A stretch of DNA of 64,000 bases from Flavobacterium johnsoniae (lineage in GTDB: Bacteria > Bacteroidota > Bacteroidia > Flavobacteriales > Flavobacteriaceae), in assembly GCF_030388325.1 (NCBI RefSeq), contig NZ_CP103794.1, forward strand, positions 3,286,001-3,350,000, in the 5' to 3' direction. This document shows positions 18,613-26,481 of the stretch, piece after piece (position 1 is the stretch's first letter; every line of letters begins with the position of its first letter). The notes beneath the pieces were generated by a model that searched no databases, had not been told where the DNA came from, and saw only the letters and a program-made list of their open reading frames with translations. The translations under genes were made by a program, and so were the position numbers.

Positions 18613-20073
18613 CTAGAAAAGTTTATCCCAAGGATTATCAGTTCGGAAAGGAACAGCTGGTAATCCTTCTTTATTTATAAAATTAGATTGTGCGGCTTCA
18701 TTCCACCCGAAACGAGCTGAGACTGGATGAGAAATTTCTGGTGCAGAAAGAATTATTTTATCTCCTTTTATTTCTGCTTGCGCTTTTACAAATTTCCCAT
18801 CACTTCCTGCAATCGTAAACCAACTAAGAGGTTTTTCGTCGCGACTTGCTAAACCGCTTCCTATTTCAGAAAAAGTAATTTCTATAGTATTATCAATAAC
18901 TTTCATTTTTTCGTAAACAGGACCAGACCAAACGATATTTTTTTGTCCATAAGTTTTATTTGCAGCAAGAAGACTTAAACGTCTGCCAATTTCCCATTTA
19001 TATCCAGGATGAAGATCTGCAATGCTATCAACCAAATCGGTAATTGCAATTGTGTTGGTATTCTTTAAATGAAGTGCCAGTTTTTGCGATTCCCAAAATT
19101 CCGGAAGCTGTTCAGCACTATGCGGGCGCTCGTCTTTGGTAGTCGAATAGGCGTAAGGGGCAAGCTGTACAAAATAAAAAGGTAAATTTTCATCATTCCA
19201 ATCATTTCTCCAGCTTTCTATTAACGTTTTAAACTTGTAAGCATAACGAATATTTTCATTCAGAAAGCAATTCGATTCGCCTTGATACCAGAGAAATCCT
19301 TTTAATGTGTAAGGAATTAAAGGTTGAATCATGGTATCATAAAACTTTCCAGAATCGCCGCCATCTGCGCTAAGTTTTTCTAATGTTTTGCCATTTTTCA
19401 ATTTAGGAGTTATTTCCATTTTAGAAGCCTGAATCCAAGGCTCAATTCTGCTTCCTGGAACTGCGGCAGAAATCATTCCGATAGGAACGTGTAATTTGGC
19501 ATACAAATCTTTAGCAAAATAATATCCTACGGCAGAAAAATCTACTAAAGGTTTTCCCATTGCAGCATCCCAACCTAAATGTTCAGGACTTGGTTCCATA
19601 TATTTTCTGCGATCTAAAAAAATACGGATATACGTATTGTCTGCTTTATTCAAATCGTCTTCTGGCGGTTTGTATCCTTTCGTGGCTGTTTCAAATTTGC
19701 TATATTTTCTCATAGCATATTCCATATTTGACTGTCCAGAACAAAGCCAGACTTCGCCAATTAAAATATTTTTTAGAATAATAGTATTTGTTCCTTTTAT
19801 CGTCATTTCGCGTGGCGTAAAAGAGGCTTTCATAGGTTTTAGTTTCAGCGACCATTTGCCCGAAGTATCAGCAATCGTTGTTTTGTTTTGTCCAGCAAAA
19901 TCTACCGATACTTTTTCGCCCGCGCTTGCAGTTCCCCAAATTGATACTTCTTTGTTTTGCTGCAAAACCATATTGTGTCCTAAAATTTTTGGAAGTGTAA
20001 TTTGGCTGAAAACATTGAAGTTTAAGACAAGAAAAATACTTAAAAACGATAAAGTCAATTTGTTGGAATTCAT
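18613..20073 (-). CDS. Sialate O-acetylesterase-like SGNH hydrolase
   Basis: The 486-residue secreted protein starts at ATG 20071-20073, giving MNSNKLTLSFLSIFLVLNFNVFSQ. A TTG 24 bases upstream only adds charged residues. A beta-sandwich region precedes the catalytic block EVWLCSGQSNMEYAM, whose GQSNM carries the nucleophilic Ser. FLWYQGESN matches the later conserved block, and DLHPGYKWEIGRR resembles the catalytic Asp-x-x-His block. Family members remove O-acetyl groups from sialic acids or polysaccharide sugars. It is divergent from the cupin/aldolase pair, which might act on related sugar acids; this is inference. Confidence 0.88.
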   Translation of the reverse strand: MNSNKLTLSFLSIFLVLNFNVFSQITLPKILGHNMVLQQNKEVSIWGTASAGEKVSVDFAGQNKTTIADTSGKWSLKLKPMKASFTPREMTIKGTNTIILKNILIGEVWLCSGQSNMEYAMRKYSKFETATKGYKPPEDDLNKADNTYIRIFLDRRKYMEPSPEHLGWDAAMGKPLVDFSAVGYYFAKDLYAKLHVPIGMISAAVPGSRIEPWIQASKMEITPKLKNGKTLEKLSADGGDSGKFYDTMIQPLIPYTLKGFLWYQGESNCFLNENIRYAYKFKTLIESWRNDWNDENLPFYFVQLAPYAYSTTKDERPHSAEQLPEFWESQKLALHLKNTNTIAITDLVDSIADLHPGYKWEIGRRLSLLAANKTYGQKNIVWSGPVYEKMKVIDNTIEITFSEIGSGLASRDEKPLSWFTIAGSDGKFVKAQAEIKGDKIILSAPEISHPVSARFGWNEAAQSNFINKEGLPAVPFRTDNPWDKLF

Positions 20074-20200
20074 TTTTTCTTTTTTGAATAGTTTCAAAAA
20101 TAGCTAAATATAGTTTGGCATGTGTCCTGTTGCATCCTGAAGCTTTTTAATATCAAAGTTTTAATATCTGGACTACTTAATAATATAAAAACTGTATCAG

Positions 20201-20229
20201 TTTGATATTCCAATGTGATCCTATTTTTG
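20201..20229 (+). promoter_or_regulatory. Complete Bacteroidetes promoter (-33 TTTG, -7 TATTTTTG)
   Basis: TTTG at 20201-20204 is followed 17 bases later by TATTTTTG at 20222-20229, a good match to the phylum consensus. The cupin gene starts 37 bases downstream. Confidence 0.6.
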
Positions 20230-20265
20230 TCTCGCAATAGTGCAAAAACTAAAAAGATAATTATT

Positions 20266-20727
20266 ATGGAAACGAATGAAAAAAAATTCTCATCAAAAGA
20301 TTTTCATCAGACTTTTGCTAGACCAAGTTTTACAATGCCTGATAAATTAATTCATCGAAATGTTGAAAATGCAGGCGAACACAATCAGTTTTCTACAGAA
20401 CGAAAACATCCAGTATTTTTTGTAGATCTGCCAAGTAAAAATGTAAGTATGACAATTGGTGGATTATTGCCGGGACAATTGACTAACAGACACAGACATA
20501 CTTACGAAACGCTTTTGTATGTTATTGAAGGTTCAGGTTTTACTGAAATAGAAGATCAGAAAGTAGAATGGAAAGCTGGCGACGCTGTTTATATTCCAGC
20601 ATGGACATGGCACAGGCATCAAAATTTAAGCGAAACAGAAAACGCAAAATATATCGCTACTGAAAATGCGCCTCAACTACAGAATTTGGGAGTAGCATTG
20701 AGAGAAGAAGAAGGAAGAGATTTATAA
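20266..20727 (+). CDS. Cupin-domain protein
   Basis: The protein has 153 residues from the ATG at 20266. An upstream extension would cross the promoter and is rejected. A single cupin barrel shows the metal-binding motif NRHRHTYETLLYVIEGSG and the second motif GDAVYIPAWTWHRHQNLS. Predicted to be a small metal-dependent enzyme or sugar-binding protein in the cytoplasm. It is 14 bases upstream of the DapA-family aldolase and probably in the same operon, so it may act on the same substrate, for example as an isomerase or decarboxylase; that is inference. Confidence 0.85.
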   Translation: METNEKKFSSKDFHQTFARPSFTMPDKLIHRNVENAGEHNQFSTERKHPVFFVDLPSKNVSMTIGGLLPGQLTNRHRHTYETLLYVIEGSGFTEIEDQKVEWKAGDAVYIPAWTWHRHQNLSETENAKYIATENAPQLQNLGVALREEEGRDL

Positions 20728-20741
20728 AGAAAAAGACATAC

Positions 20742-21623
20742 ATGAACGATACAAAATTTAAAGGCATTATTGCTTATCCGATCACACCATTTGATGAAAA
20801 TGAAAAAGTAGATATTACTTTATACAAAAATCTCTTAGAACGTTTAATAATTTCAGGTTCTCATGTTGTTGCGCCATTAGGAAGTACAGGAGTTATGCCT
20901 TATCTAAATGACGAAGAAAAACTAGCTATAACAACAGCCACAGTTGAACAGGTAAAAGGAAGAGTTCCGATTTTAGCTGGCGTATCAAATCTTACTACCG
21001 AAAGAACCATTTTTCATGCAAAAGAAGCAGAAAAGGCTGGAGTAGATGCCGTAATGATTATTCCCATGAGTTACTGGAAACTGAGTGATGATGAAATTAT
21101 AAAACATTATGATGCTGTAGCTAGAGAAATTTCTATTCCTATAATGGCTTACAATAATCCAGCAACAGCTGGAATTGACATGTCTCCGAAATTATTAAAA
21201 CGCCTTTTGGAAATTCCGAATATTACGATGATTAAAGAAAGTACGGGAGATGTTCAGCGAATGCATTATTTAAAGAAAGAATTAGGAGATGATGTAGCTT
21301 TTTTTAATGGATCAAATCCATTGGCGTTGTCTGCTTTTGCAGCGGGAGCTACCGGTTGGTGTACAGCTGCGCCAAATTTAATTCCAGAGTTGAATTTAGC
21401 CTTATATGAAGCTGTACAAAAAAATGATTTTAATAAAGCTCAAAAATTATTTTATAAACAAATTAATCTTTTAAAGTTTATTGTTGAGAAGGGATTGCCT
21501 AGAGCAATAAAAGCTGGGTTAAATCTTCAAGGTATTGATGGAGGACATTTAAGAAAACCTCTTCAATCATTGGAGAAAGAGGAAATTAATCAGCTAGAAA
21601 CTATTCTGAATTCTTTTAAATAA
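20742..21623 (+). CDS. Dihydrodipicolinate synthase / N-acetylneuraminate lyase family aldolase
   Basis: The 293-residue TIM-barrel protein belongs to the DapA/NanA family. Markers are GSTGVMPYLNDEEK (the substrate-carboxylate loop), the tyrosine in MAYNNPATAG and the Schiff-base lysine in ITMIKESTGDVQRM. The family condenses or cleaves pyruvate adducts. The context of a cupin in the same operon and a divergent acetylesterase fits sugar-acid or carboxylate catabolism better than lysine synthesis, but the substrate cannot be decided. It ends at a terminator shared with the convergent ilvN-like gene. Confidence 0.88.
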   Translation: MNDTKFKGIIAYPITPFDENEKVDITLYKNLLERLIISGSHVVAPLGSTGVMPYLNDEEKLAITTATVEQVKGRVPILAGVSNLTTERTIFHAKEAEKAGVDAVMIIPMSYWKLSDDEIIKHYDAVAREISIPIMAYNNPATAGIDMSPKLLKRLLEIPNITMIKESTGDVQRMHYLKKELGDDVAFFNGSNPLALSAFAAGATGWCTAAPNLIPELNLALYEAVQKNDFNKAQKLFYKQINLLKFIVEKGLPRAIKAGLNLQGIDGGHLRKPLQSLEKEEINQLETILNSFK

Positions 21624-21632
21624 TGAGAATAT

Positions 21633-21666
21633 AAGCCTGCAAAATAAAACTTTGCAGGCTTTTTAT
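21633..21666. terminator. Bidirectional terminator
   Basis: An 11-bp stem (aagcctgcaaa / tttgcaggctt) is followed by T residues, between convergent genes. Confidence 0.85.
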
Positions 21667-21677
21667 TTAATGAAATT

Positions 21678-22175
21678 CTATTTAAATCCCTTTCCAGATT
21701 TTGCAATCGCAATTCTAGAACTTTCTACAAATTCAACAAGTTCAAATTTTTTAAGTTCTTTTATCAGATTAATACTTTGTATTTCTTGAACCGTAAATTC
21801 AAATATGGTATAAGTGCTGGCAACAGAAAGATGTTTCGCATTATATTTTCTAAGAATATCATTCAATTTTTCATTTATAATAATTTGATTGGTAGGAATT
21901 TTAAACAAAACCACTTGTGTCCAAACAATCTCTTGATTGGTATGATAAGTACATTTAAAAACTTCTATAATTTTTTCTATTTGAAGCGCAATATTTCTAA
22001 CTGTATCAGGAGTTTCAGTTATTAAAATCGTGTATTTATAAATATCATCAATTTCACAAAGCGAAATATTGAGACTTTCGATTTTAATATTTCTTCGCGT
22101 AAAAACGAGTGAAATTTTATTGATTAAATCAAATCGGTCTTCTGTGTAAATCGTTAAGTTGTGTTGTTCTTTCAT
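21678..22175 (-). CDS. Orphan acetolactate synthase small subunit-like protein (ACT domain)
   Basis: The protein has 165 residues starting at ATG 22173-22175 (MKEQHNLTIYTEDR). The longer reading frame would translate the upstream terminator and is rejected. The N-terminal ACT domain opens with LTIYTEDRFDLINKISLVFTRRNIKIESL. The later segments QIEKIIEVFKCTYHTNQE and FVESSRIAIAKSG match the pattern of Flavobacterial IlvN proteins. IlvN normally confers valine feedback on the IlvB catalytic subunit and is encoded with ilvB, ilvC and ilvD, but none of these is nearby. Two Ile-rich leader peptides and two terminators precede it, so expression is probably controlled by branched-chain amino acid supply. 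Confidence 0.85.
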   Translation of the reverse strand: MKEQHNLTIYTEDRFDLINKISLVFTRRNIKIESLNISLCEIDDIYKYTILITETPDTVRNIALQIEKIIEVFKCTYHTNQEIVWTQVVLFKIPTNQIIINEKLNDILRKYNAKHLSVASTYTIFEFTVQEIQSINLIKELKKFELVEFVESSRIAIAKSGKGFK

Positions 22176-22220
22176 TTGTTTTTTTTCAAATCCGTTTAGG
22201 TTAATTTTAATTTTGAAGTA

Positions 22221-22255
22221 AAAAAAAACCTTTCTCGTTTTGACTGAGAAAGGTT
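22221..22255 (-). terminator. Proximal intrinsic terminator of the ilvN-like leader (T2)
   Basis: Read on the minus strand, a 10-bp stem (aacctttctc / gagaaaggtt) is followed by nine U residues. It lies between leader peptide 2 and the ilvN-like start, where an attenuator belongs. Confidence 0.88.
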
Positions 22256-22282
22256 GATTATAGACAATATAATTCCGACTCG

Positions 22283-22339
22283 TCAAAAGAGACAGGTAAT
22301 AATAATTGCGCTAATAATAATTGAAGTTAAATTTTTCAT
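22283..22339 (-). CDS. Leader peptide 2, 18 residues, six Ile codons
   Basis: ATG at 22337-22339 to TGA at 22283-22285 encodes MKNLTSIIISAIIITCLF. Six isoleucine codons stand in two runs of three (IIISAIII). The ORF begins right after terminator T1 and is followed by terminator T2. This is the classic arrangement of a translation-dependent amino-acid attenuator of branched-chain genes, and the downstream gene is IlvN-like. It shares the opening MKNL and the IIIS core with leader peptide 1. Confidence 0.82.
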   Translation of the reverse strand: MKNLTSIIISAIIITCLF

Positions 22340-22351
22340 GTTTTATCAAAT

Positions 22352-22383
22352 AAAAAAACCTCCCGTTTGAGGGAGGTTTTTTA
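22352..22383 (-). terminator. Distal intrinsic terminator of the ilvN-like leader (T1)
   Basis: Read on the minus strand, the stem cctccc / gggagg extended by A-U pairs has seven U residues after it. It lies between leader peptides 1 and 2. Confidence 0.88.
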
Positions 22384-22403
22384 TGTATAGTTCGTAAACT
22401 TAA

Positions 22404-22478
22404 TTAAAAAAGACACTCCTCACGATTATCGCCGATAATTGTGTTAATGCTAATAATAATTGTAATTAAGTTTTTCAT
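22404..22478 (-). CDS. Leader peptide 1, 24 residues, seven Ile codons
   Basis: ATG at 22476-22478 to TAA at 22404-22406 encodes 24 residues beginning MKNLITIIISINTII and ending REECLF. Seven isoleucine codons fall within the first 15 residues. The start lies 19 bases after a -7 box. It is followed by terminator T1. Together with leader 2 it forms a tandem attenuator array upstream of the orphan ilvN-like gene. Confidence 0.82.
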   Translation of the reverse strand: MKNLITIIISINTIIGDNREECLF

Positions 22479-22497
22479 TTCTTTTTTTATTGAATGG

Positions 22498-22505
22498 CAA
22501 ATGTA
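22498..22505 (-). promoter_or_regulatory. -7 box of the attenuator transcript
   Basis: On the minus strand TACATTTG matches TAnnTTTG and is placed to start a transcript just ahead of leader peptide 1. Confidence 0.6.
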
Positions 22506-22622
22506 ACTATTTTTATTAAACAGAAAACTTTATTTCGAAATTGAGTTCTTATTTTTTTAAACGAAATAAAAAGGTATTAATTGATTTCTTAAATTTGTTA
22601 TAAGGACAAAAAACTTTTCATC

Positions 22623-23588
22623 ATGCCAATAATTGAACAGTCAGAATATAATTTTCCTTCTTTAATGCATCGAAACAGGCATATTTCTACTATTTATGCG
22701 GCTTTGATCAAAAAGTTTGATGTTCCAGAATACACAAGAACAAAACACGAACTAGAAGACGGTGATTTTATTAATATCGATTTTATAATTAATGATTCTA
22801 AAAAGGCCGTTATTTTATGTCATGGTTTAGAAGGCGATTCTAGAAGAACTTACAACAATAGCTGTGCAACTTATTTTCAACATAAAGGCTTTTCTGTTTT
22901 TGCCTGGAATAACAGGACTTGCGGCGGAGAAATGAATCGTCTTCCTAGACTTTATCATCATGGTGCGGTAGATGATTTGGATGAAGTGGTGCAATTTGTT
23001 TTAAATCAAGGTTTTGAAGATGTTTATTTAATCGGTTATTCGATGGGAGGAGTGCAGCTTTTGAATTATTTGGGCTGGACAAAAATCGATCAACGCATAA
23101 AAGCTGCCGTTTCGATTTCCGTTCCGACGCATATTGCAACAAGTGCACAAGTTCTTAAACAAGGTTTTAACAAAGTTTATTTAAAGAATTTTACAATAGA
23201 CATCAAAAAGAAATTAAAATACAAAGCGGCACAGTTTCCAGATTTTATTAATAGCGATCAGATTGATAAAATTACTTCTTTTGATGAAGTAGATCAGTAT
23301 TTTACGGCGCCGCTTCATGGTTTTGCAAGCCGCGATGATTACTATCAGCGTGTTTCTCCAGAATTTTCTCTAGTTAATATTACTACGCCAGTTTTGATTA
23401 TAAATTCGCTAGACGATCCTTTTTTAGGAGAAAGATGTTATCCGAGAGCAATTGCTAAAGAAAGCGCTTATGTTTATCTCGAAACTCCAAAATACGGTGG
23501 ACATTGTGCTTTTCCTTTAAGAGATTCTACTTATTCATATGCAGAAAAAAGAGCTTTTAATTTTTTTGAATCCTGTAAATCTGCTTAG
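22623..23588 (+). CDS. YheT-family alpha/beta hydrolase
   Basis: The 321-residue protein matches the YheT/UPF0017 group of alpha/beta hydrolases. Markers are LCHGLEGDSRRTYNN (oxyanion region), VFAWNNRTCGGEMNRLPRLYHHGAVDDL (in pieces, a block characteristic of this group), the nucleophile elbow GYSMGG and a C-terminal triad with IINSLDDPFL and GGHCAFP. It is cytoplasmic by sequence. The natural substrate is unknown; relatives act as esterases. It is divergent from the ilvN-like transcript, sharing a short promoter region. Confidence 0.88.
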   Translation: MPIIEQSEYNFPSLMHRNRHISTIYAALIKKFDVPEYTRTKHELEDGDFINIDFIINDSKKAVILCHGLEGDSRRTYNNSCATYFQHKGFSVFAWNNRTCGGEMNRLPRLYHHGAVDDLDEVVQFVLNQGFEDVYLIGYSMGGVQLLNYLGWTKIDQRIKAAVSISVPTHIATSAQVLKQGFNKVYLKNFTIDIKKKLKYKAAQFPDFINSDQIDKITSFDEVDQYFTAPLHGFASRDDYYQRVSPEFSLVNITTPVLIINSLDDPFLGERCYPRAIAKESAYVYLETPKYGGHCAFPLRDSTYSYAEKRAFNFFESCKSA

Positions 23589-23595
23589 AATTCTA

Positions 23596-24078
23596 CTATT
23601 TTCCAGTTTTATTATGCTTTAATTCAACTTTAAATTTGCCATAATAAGGATTTTCAGCCATTAATGAATGTCCAATTACTAAAATAGTTTTTCCTTTTTG
23701 ATTGAGTTGTGTTTTTAAGTCCATTCCAAAAGGTCCGTCTGAAGTTTTATCAGGAAAAATAATTTGATTGAAACGAATATTAGCTTTTTCAGTATTTGGA
23801 ATAATTGTCGCATTTAGTTCGCCCAAATCTTCATTATCAAATTTTATGTAAATTTTAGAATGCAGAGAATCTAAAACTCCTTCCGCAGCAAATGTTTCTT
23901 TTTCATTTTTAAAATTCATAAAAATAGTATCGCCAATCTGTTTGTTTTCTTCTTTTTTCTGCTCTTTAATTTCTTTTGTAGCAGTAGAATCTGTAGAAGA
24001 AACAACAGTGTTTTTATTCTCTTTTTGCTGACAAGAGAAAAAGAAAATAACGATTAGAATTGGCAGAAGATTTTTCAT
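23596..24078 (-). CDS. Small lipoprotein, unknown function
   Basis: An ATG at 24076-24078 gives 160 residues with a lipoprotein signal (MKNLLPILIVIFFFSCQQ, lipobox FFSC). A Lys/Glu/Ser-rich linker and a beta-rich domain of about 110 residues follow. The seven residues encoded further upstream are not needed. I do not recognise the family. It ends 7 bases from the convergent YheT-like gene with no clear terminator between them. Confidence 0.75.
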   Translation of the reverse strand: MKNLLPILIVIFFFSCQQKENKNTVVSSTDSTATKEIKEQKKEENKQIGDTIFMNFKNEKETFAAEGVLDSLHSKIYIKFDNEDLGELNATIIPNTEKANIRFNQIIFPDKTSDGPFGMDLKTQLNQKGKTILVIGHSLMAENPYYGKFKVELKHNKTGK

Positions 24079-24343
24079 GATAATAATTTTAAAAAACACT
24101 CAAATCTACTTTTTATTAAAGCAAAACTGTTATACAATCTTTGTTGTATTTTATATTTTACATCTTCTTAATAATGAGATTGAAAAATGTAGTTTTTTCT
24201 TATAGTTATTGAAAATTTAGGTTTTAAAAGTAATATTAGTTTAAATCGTATTTAAAAGACAAATCACCGCTATTGAATAAATTTGACCGAAATGTAAATT
24301 GACATTTTGCATTTACAGTATTTCGCCCCAAATATTTTTTAAA

Positions 24344-24523
24344 ATGAAAACAATACAATTTAGAACCGACGATCTCACACAATATACCGTTAACATTTCT
24401 CAGATTACCTGTATGTTTACAGCAGAAGAATCTCTTGGAACTTGGATTTATTTAAGCTGCGGAACTCGTTTAAAAACTTTGCTCACGCTTGATCTTGTTT
24501 GGGAATTGATTAATAAAAGTTAA
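24344..24523 (+). CDS. Small hypothetical protein
   Basis: The protein has 59 residues from the ATG at 24344 (MKTIQFRTDDLTQYTVNIS). A start 45 bases upstream lies in the likely promoter. Alternating polar and hydrophobic residues suggest a beta-rich mini-domain. No signal peptide or family is recognisable. It stands alone 116 bases ahead of modA. Confidence 0.55.
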   Translation: MKTIQFRTDDLTQYTVNISQITCMFTAEESLGTWIYLSCGTRLKTLLTLDLVWELINKS

Positions 24524-24599
24524 TGACTTTTAGTTTTTAAAAAGTAATTGCGCTTTAAAATCTGCTTTAGAATACCTATTTTTACCATTATCTAATGGC

Positions 24600-24619
24600 T
24601 CATTTTGTATCAAAAATGA
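24600..24619. promoter_or_regulatory. Inverted repeat ahead of modA
   Basis: TCATTTT and AAAATGA form a 7-bp inverted repeat with a 6-base spacer, 20 bases before the modA start. It could be an operator for a molybdate-responsive regulator, but it does not match the E. coli ModE operator, and no regulator is encoded nearby. Confidence 0.3.
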
Positions 24620-24639
24620 CCAAAATCAATTAATTTGGT

Positions 24640-25413
24640 ATGAAGACTAGGAAAAGATTTTTGTCTCATTTGACAATGTTGCTGCTATTATTTTTTGGAA
24701 CTCTAAATGCACAACAGAAATTTACAATTGTTGCTGCGGCAAATCTTAAAATAGCTTTAGACTCTATAAATACGGTTTTTAAGATTCAAAATCCTGGTAT
24801 AAATCCGCAGATTACTTACGGAGCTTCAGGAAAGTTTTATGAGCAGATTTCTAGTGGCGCGCCATTTGATTTGTTTTTTTCTGCCGATATGGATTATCCC
24901 AATCAATTGGAAAAAAATAAATTTACAGCTTCAAAAGTAAAAATGTATGCCGTTGGAAAATTGGTTATTTGGAGTAAAAAAACAGATCCAAACACTAAAA
25001 AGATTAATAGTCTTTTAGAAACTTCTGTTCGTAAAATAGCAATCGGAAATCCTTCAACTGCGCCTTATGGCGAAAAAGCTGTAGAAAGCTTGAAATTTTA
25101 CAAAATCTATGATAAAGTAAAAAGCAAGTTAGTTTTTGGAGACAATATCACGCAAGCGACTCAGTTTGTAACAACCGGAAATGCAGATATTGGCATCACG
25201 GCTTTATCTCTCGTTCTTACGCCAAATATGAAAAAAGAAGCGGGACGATATTATATTATTCCAGAAAAAAGCCATTCTCCTTTAGAACAAGGATGCGTTG
25301 TATTGAAACACGGGAAAGACAATGCAAATGCTTTAAAATTTTATAACTTTATATCTTCAAAAAAGGCAACTTCGATTTTAAAATATTACGGATACGACAC
25401 CAAAACGAAATGA
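24640..25413 (+). CDS. modA: Molybdate ABC transporter, substrate-binding protein
   Basis: The 257-residue protein has a signal peptide (KRFLSHLTMLLLLFFGTLNAQ). The periplasmic binding domain has family landmarks: FTIVAAANLKIALDSIN, PQITYGASGKFYEQI, SGAPFDLFFSADMDYP, AIGNPSTAPYGEKAVESL and TGNADIGITALSL. These correspond to the oxyanion-binding segments of ModA. It should bind molybdate or tungstate. Its stop overlaps the start of the Mop protein gene by four bases (ATGA), opening a tightly coupled operon. Confidence 0.93.
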   Translation: MKTRKRFLSHLTMLLLLFFGTLNAQQKFTIVAAANLKIALDSINTVFKIQNPGINPQITYGASGKFYEQISSGAPFDLFFSADMDYPNQLEKNKFTASKVKMYAVGKLVIWSKKTDPNTKKINSLLETSVRKIAIGNPSTAPYGEKAVESLKFYKIYDKVKSKLVFGDNITQATQFVTTGNADIGITALSLVLTPNMKKEAGRYYIIPEKSHSPLEQGCVVLKHGKDNANALKFYNFISSKKATSILKYYGYDTKTK

Positions 25414-25814
25414 ATATATTAAAAGGAAATATATCTGAAATCCAATCTTATGAAGGCATTTCATTAGTAAAAGTCAAATTTCATGATTTTATTTTTTCTT
25501 CTATAGTTTTAGATACTCCAGATTCAGCCGAGTATTTAAAAGAAAGTCAAGCGGTTAAAATTATTTTTAAAGAAACAGAAGTAATTATTTCTAAAGATTT
25601 AAATCCGCAAACTAGTGTTCAAAATCAAATTCCGTGTATCGTTAAATCTGTAAAAAAAGGAATATTGCTTAGTCAGATTAATTTAATTGCAGATCAGCAA
25701 AATATACAATCCATTATTACCAGTAACGCTTGCGAACAACTGAATTTAAAAGAAAATGACAGCGTGATTGCCTTAATAAAAACTAACGAAGTAAGTTTAT
25801 CTGCCGATGATTAA
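25410..25814 (+). CDS. Di-Mop (TOBE) molybdate-binding protein
   Basis: The 134-residue protein consists of two Mop/TOBE-like repeats. The first begins with LKGNISEIQSYEGISLVKVKF and the second with QIPCIVKSVKKGILLSQINL. Mop domains bind molybdate or tungstate in oligomers, either as free storage molbindins or as the sensing part of ModE. There is no helix-turn-helix here, so a storage or buffering role is more likely. It overlaps modA by four bases and modB by eight. Confidence 0.8.
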   Translation: MNILKGNISEIQSYEGISLVKVKFHDFIFSSIVLDTPDSAEYLKESQAVKIIFKETEVIISKDLNPQTSVQNQIPCIVKSVKKGILLSQINLIADQQNIQSIITSNACEQLNLKENDSVIALIKTNEVSLSADD

Positions 25815-26481
25815 TTTAGATCCTTTATGGCTCACAGCAAAATTGGCTTTATTCACAACAATTATTCTGTTAGTGGTTTCGATTCCGCTTTGTTATTGGT
25901 TGTGTTACAGTCGGTTTAAATTAAAAGCTGTGATTGAAGCTCTTATAAGTCTTCCTTTAGTTTTGCCACCATCTGTTTTAGGTTTCTACCTTTTAATTGC
26001 TTTTAGTCCAGAAAATGCTTTTGGAAAATTTTTATCTGATTATTTTGATGTAAGATTGGTTTTTACTTTTGAAGGATTAATTCTGGCTTCGGTATTGTAC
26101 AGTTTGCCTTTTATGGTAAATCCGATTTTATCGGGATTAAAAAATCTGCCGCCTGCTTTACAGGAAGCCTCTTTTACTTTAGGAAAATCTCGATTAACGA
26201 CCATAACAAAAATATTACTTCCTAATATTCGTGCCTCATTATTTACGGGTATAATTATGACATTTGCCCACACATTAGGAGAATTTGGAGTAGTTTTAAT
26301 GGTTGGAGGAAGCATTCCAGAGGAAACAAAAGTAGTTTCGATTGCAATTTATGAAGAAGTTGAATCGATGAATTACGATAATGCCAATATTTATGCAGGA
26401 ATATTATTCGCGTTTTCTTTTTCTATTCTTTTGGCTGTTCATTTAATTCATAATAAATCCCGAAAAACTTCTCTTTATTAA
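25807..26481 (+). CDS. modB: Molybdate ABC transporter permease
   Basis: The 224-residue inner-membrane protein has about five membrane helices and the permease coupling motif in EASFTLGKSRLTTITKILLPNIRAS. The loop THTLGEFGVVLMVGG (read here as FAHTLGEFGVVLMVGG) is characteristic of ModB. It overlaps the Mop gene upstream and shares a TAATG stop/start with modC. Confidence 0.93.
   Translation: MINLDPLWLTAKLALFTTIILLVVSIPLCYWLCYSRFKLKAVIEALISLPLVLPPSVLGFYLLIAFSPENAFGKFLSDYFDVRLVFTFEGLILASVLYSLPFMVNPILSGLKNLPPALQEASFTLGKSRLTTITKILLPNIRASLFTGIIMTFAHTLGEFGVVLMVGGSIPEETKVVSIAIYEEVESMNYDNANIYAGILFAFSFSILLAVHLIHNKSRKTSLY

Noticed and set aside
20215..20265. Upstream start for the cupin gene
   Set aside because: The extension would begin inside the promoter, ahead of the -7 box at 20222-20229.
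22176..22286. N-terminal extension of the ilvN-like ORF
   Set aside because: It would translate the second terminator and leader; the ATG at 22175 gives the conserved ACT-domain start.
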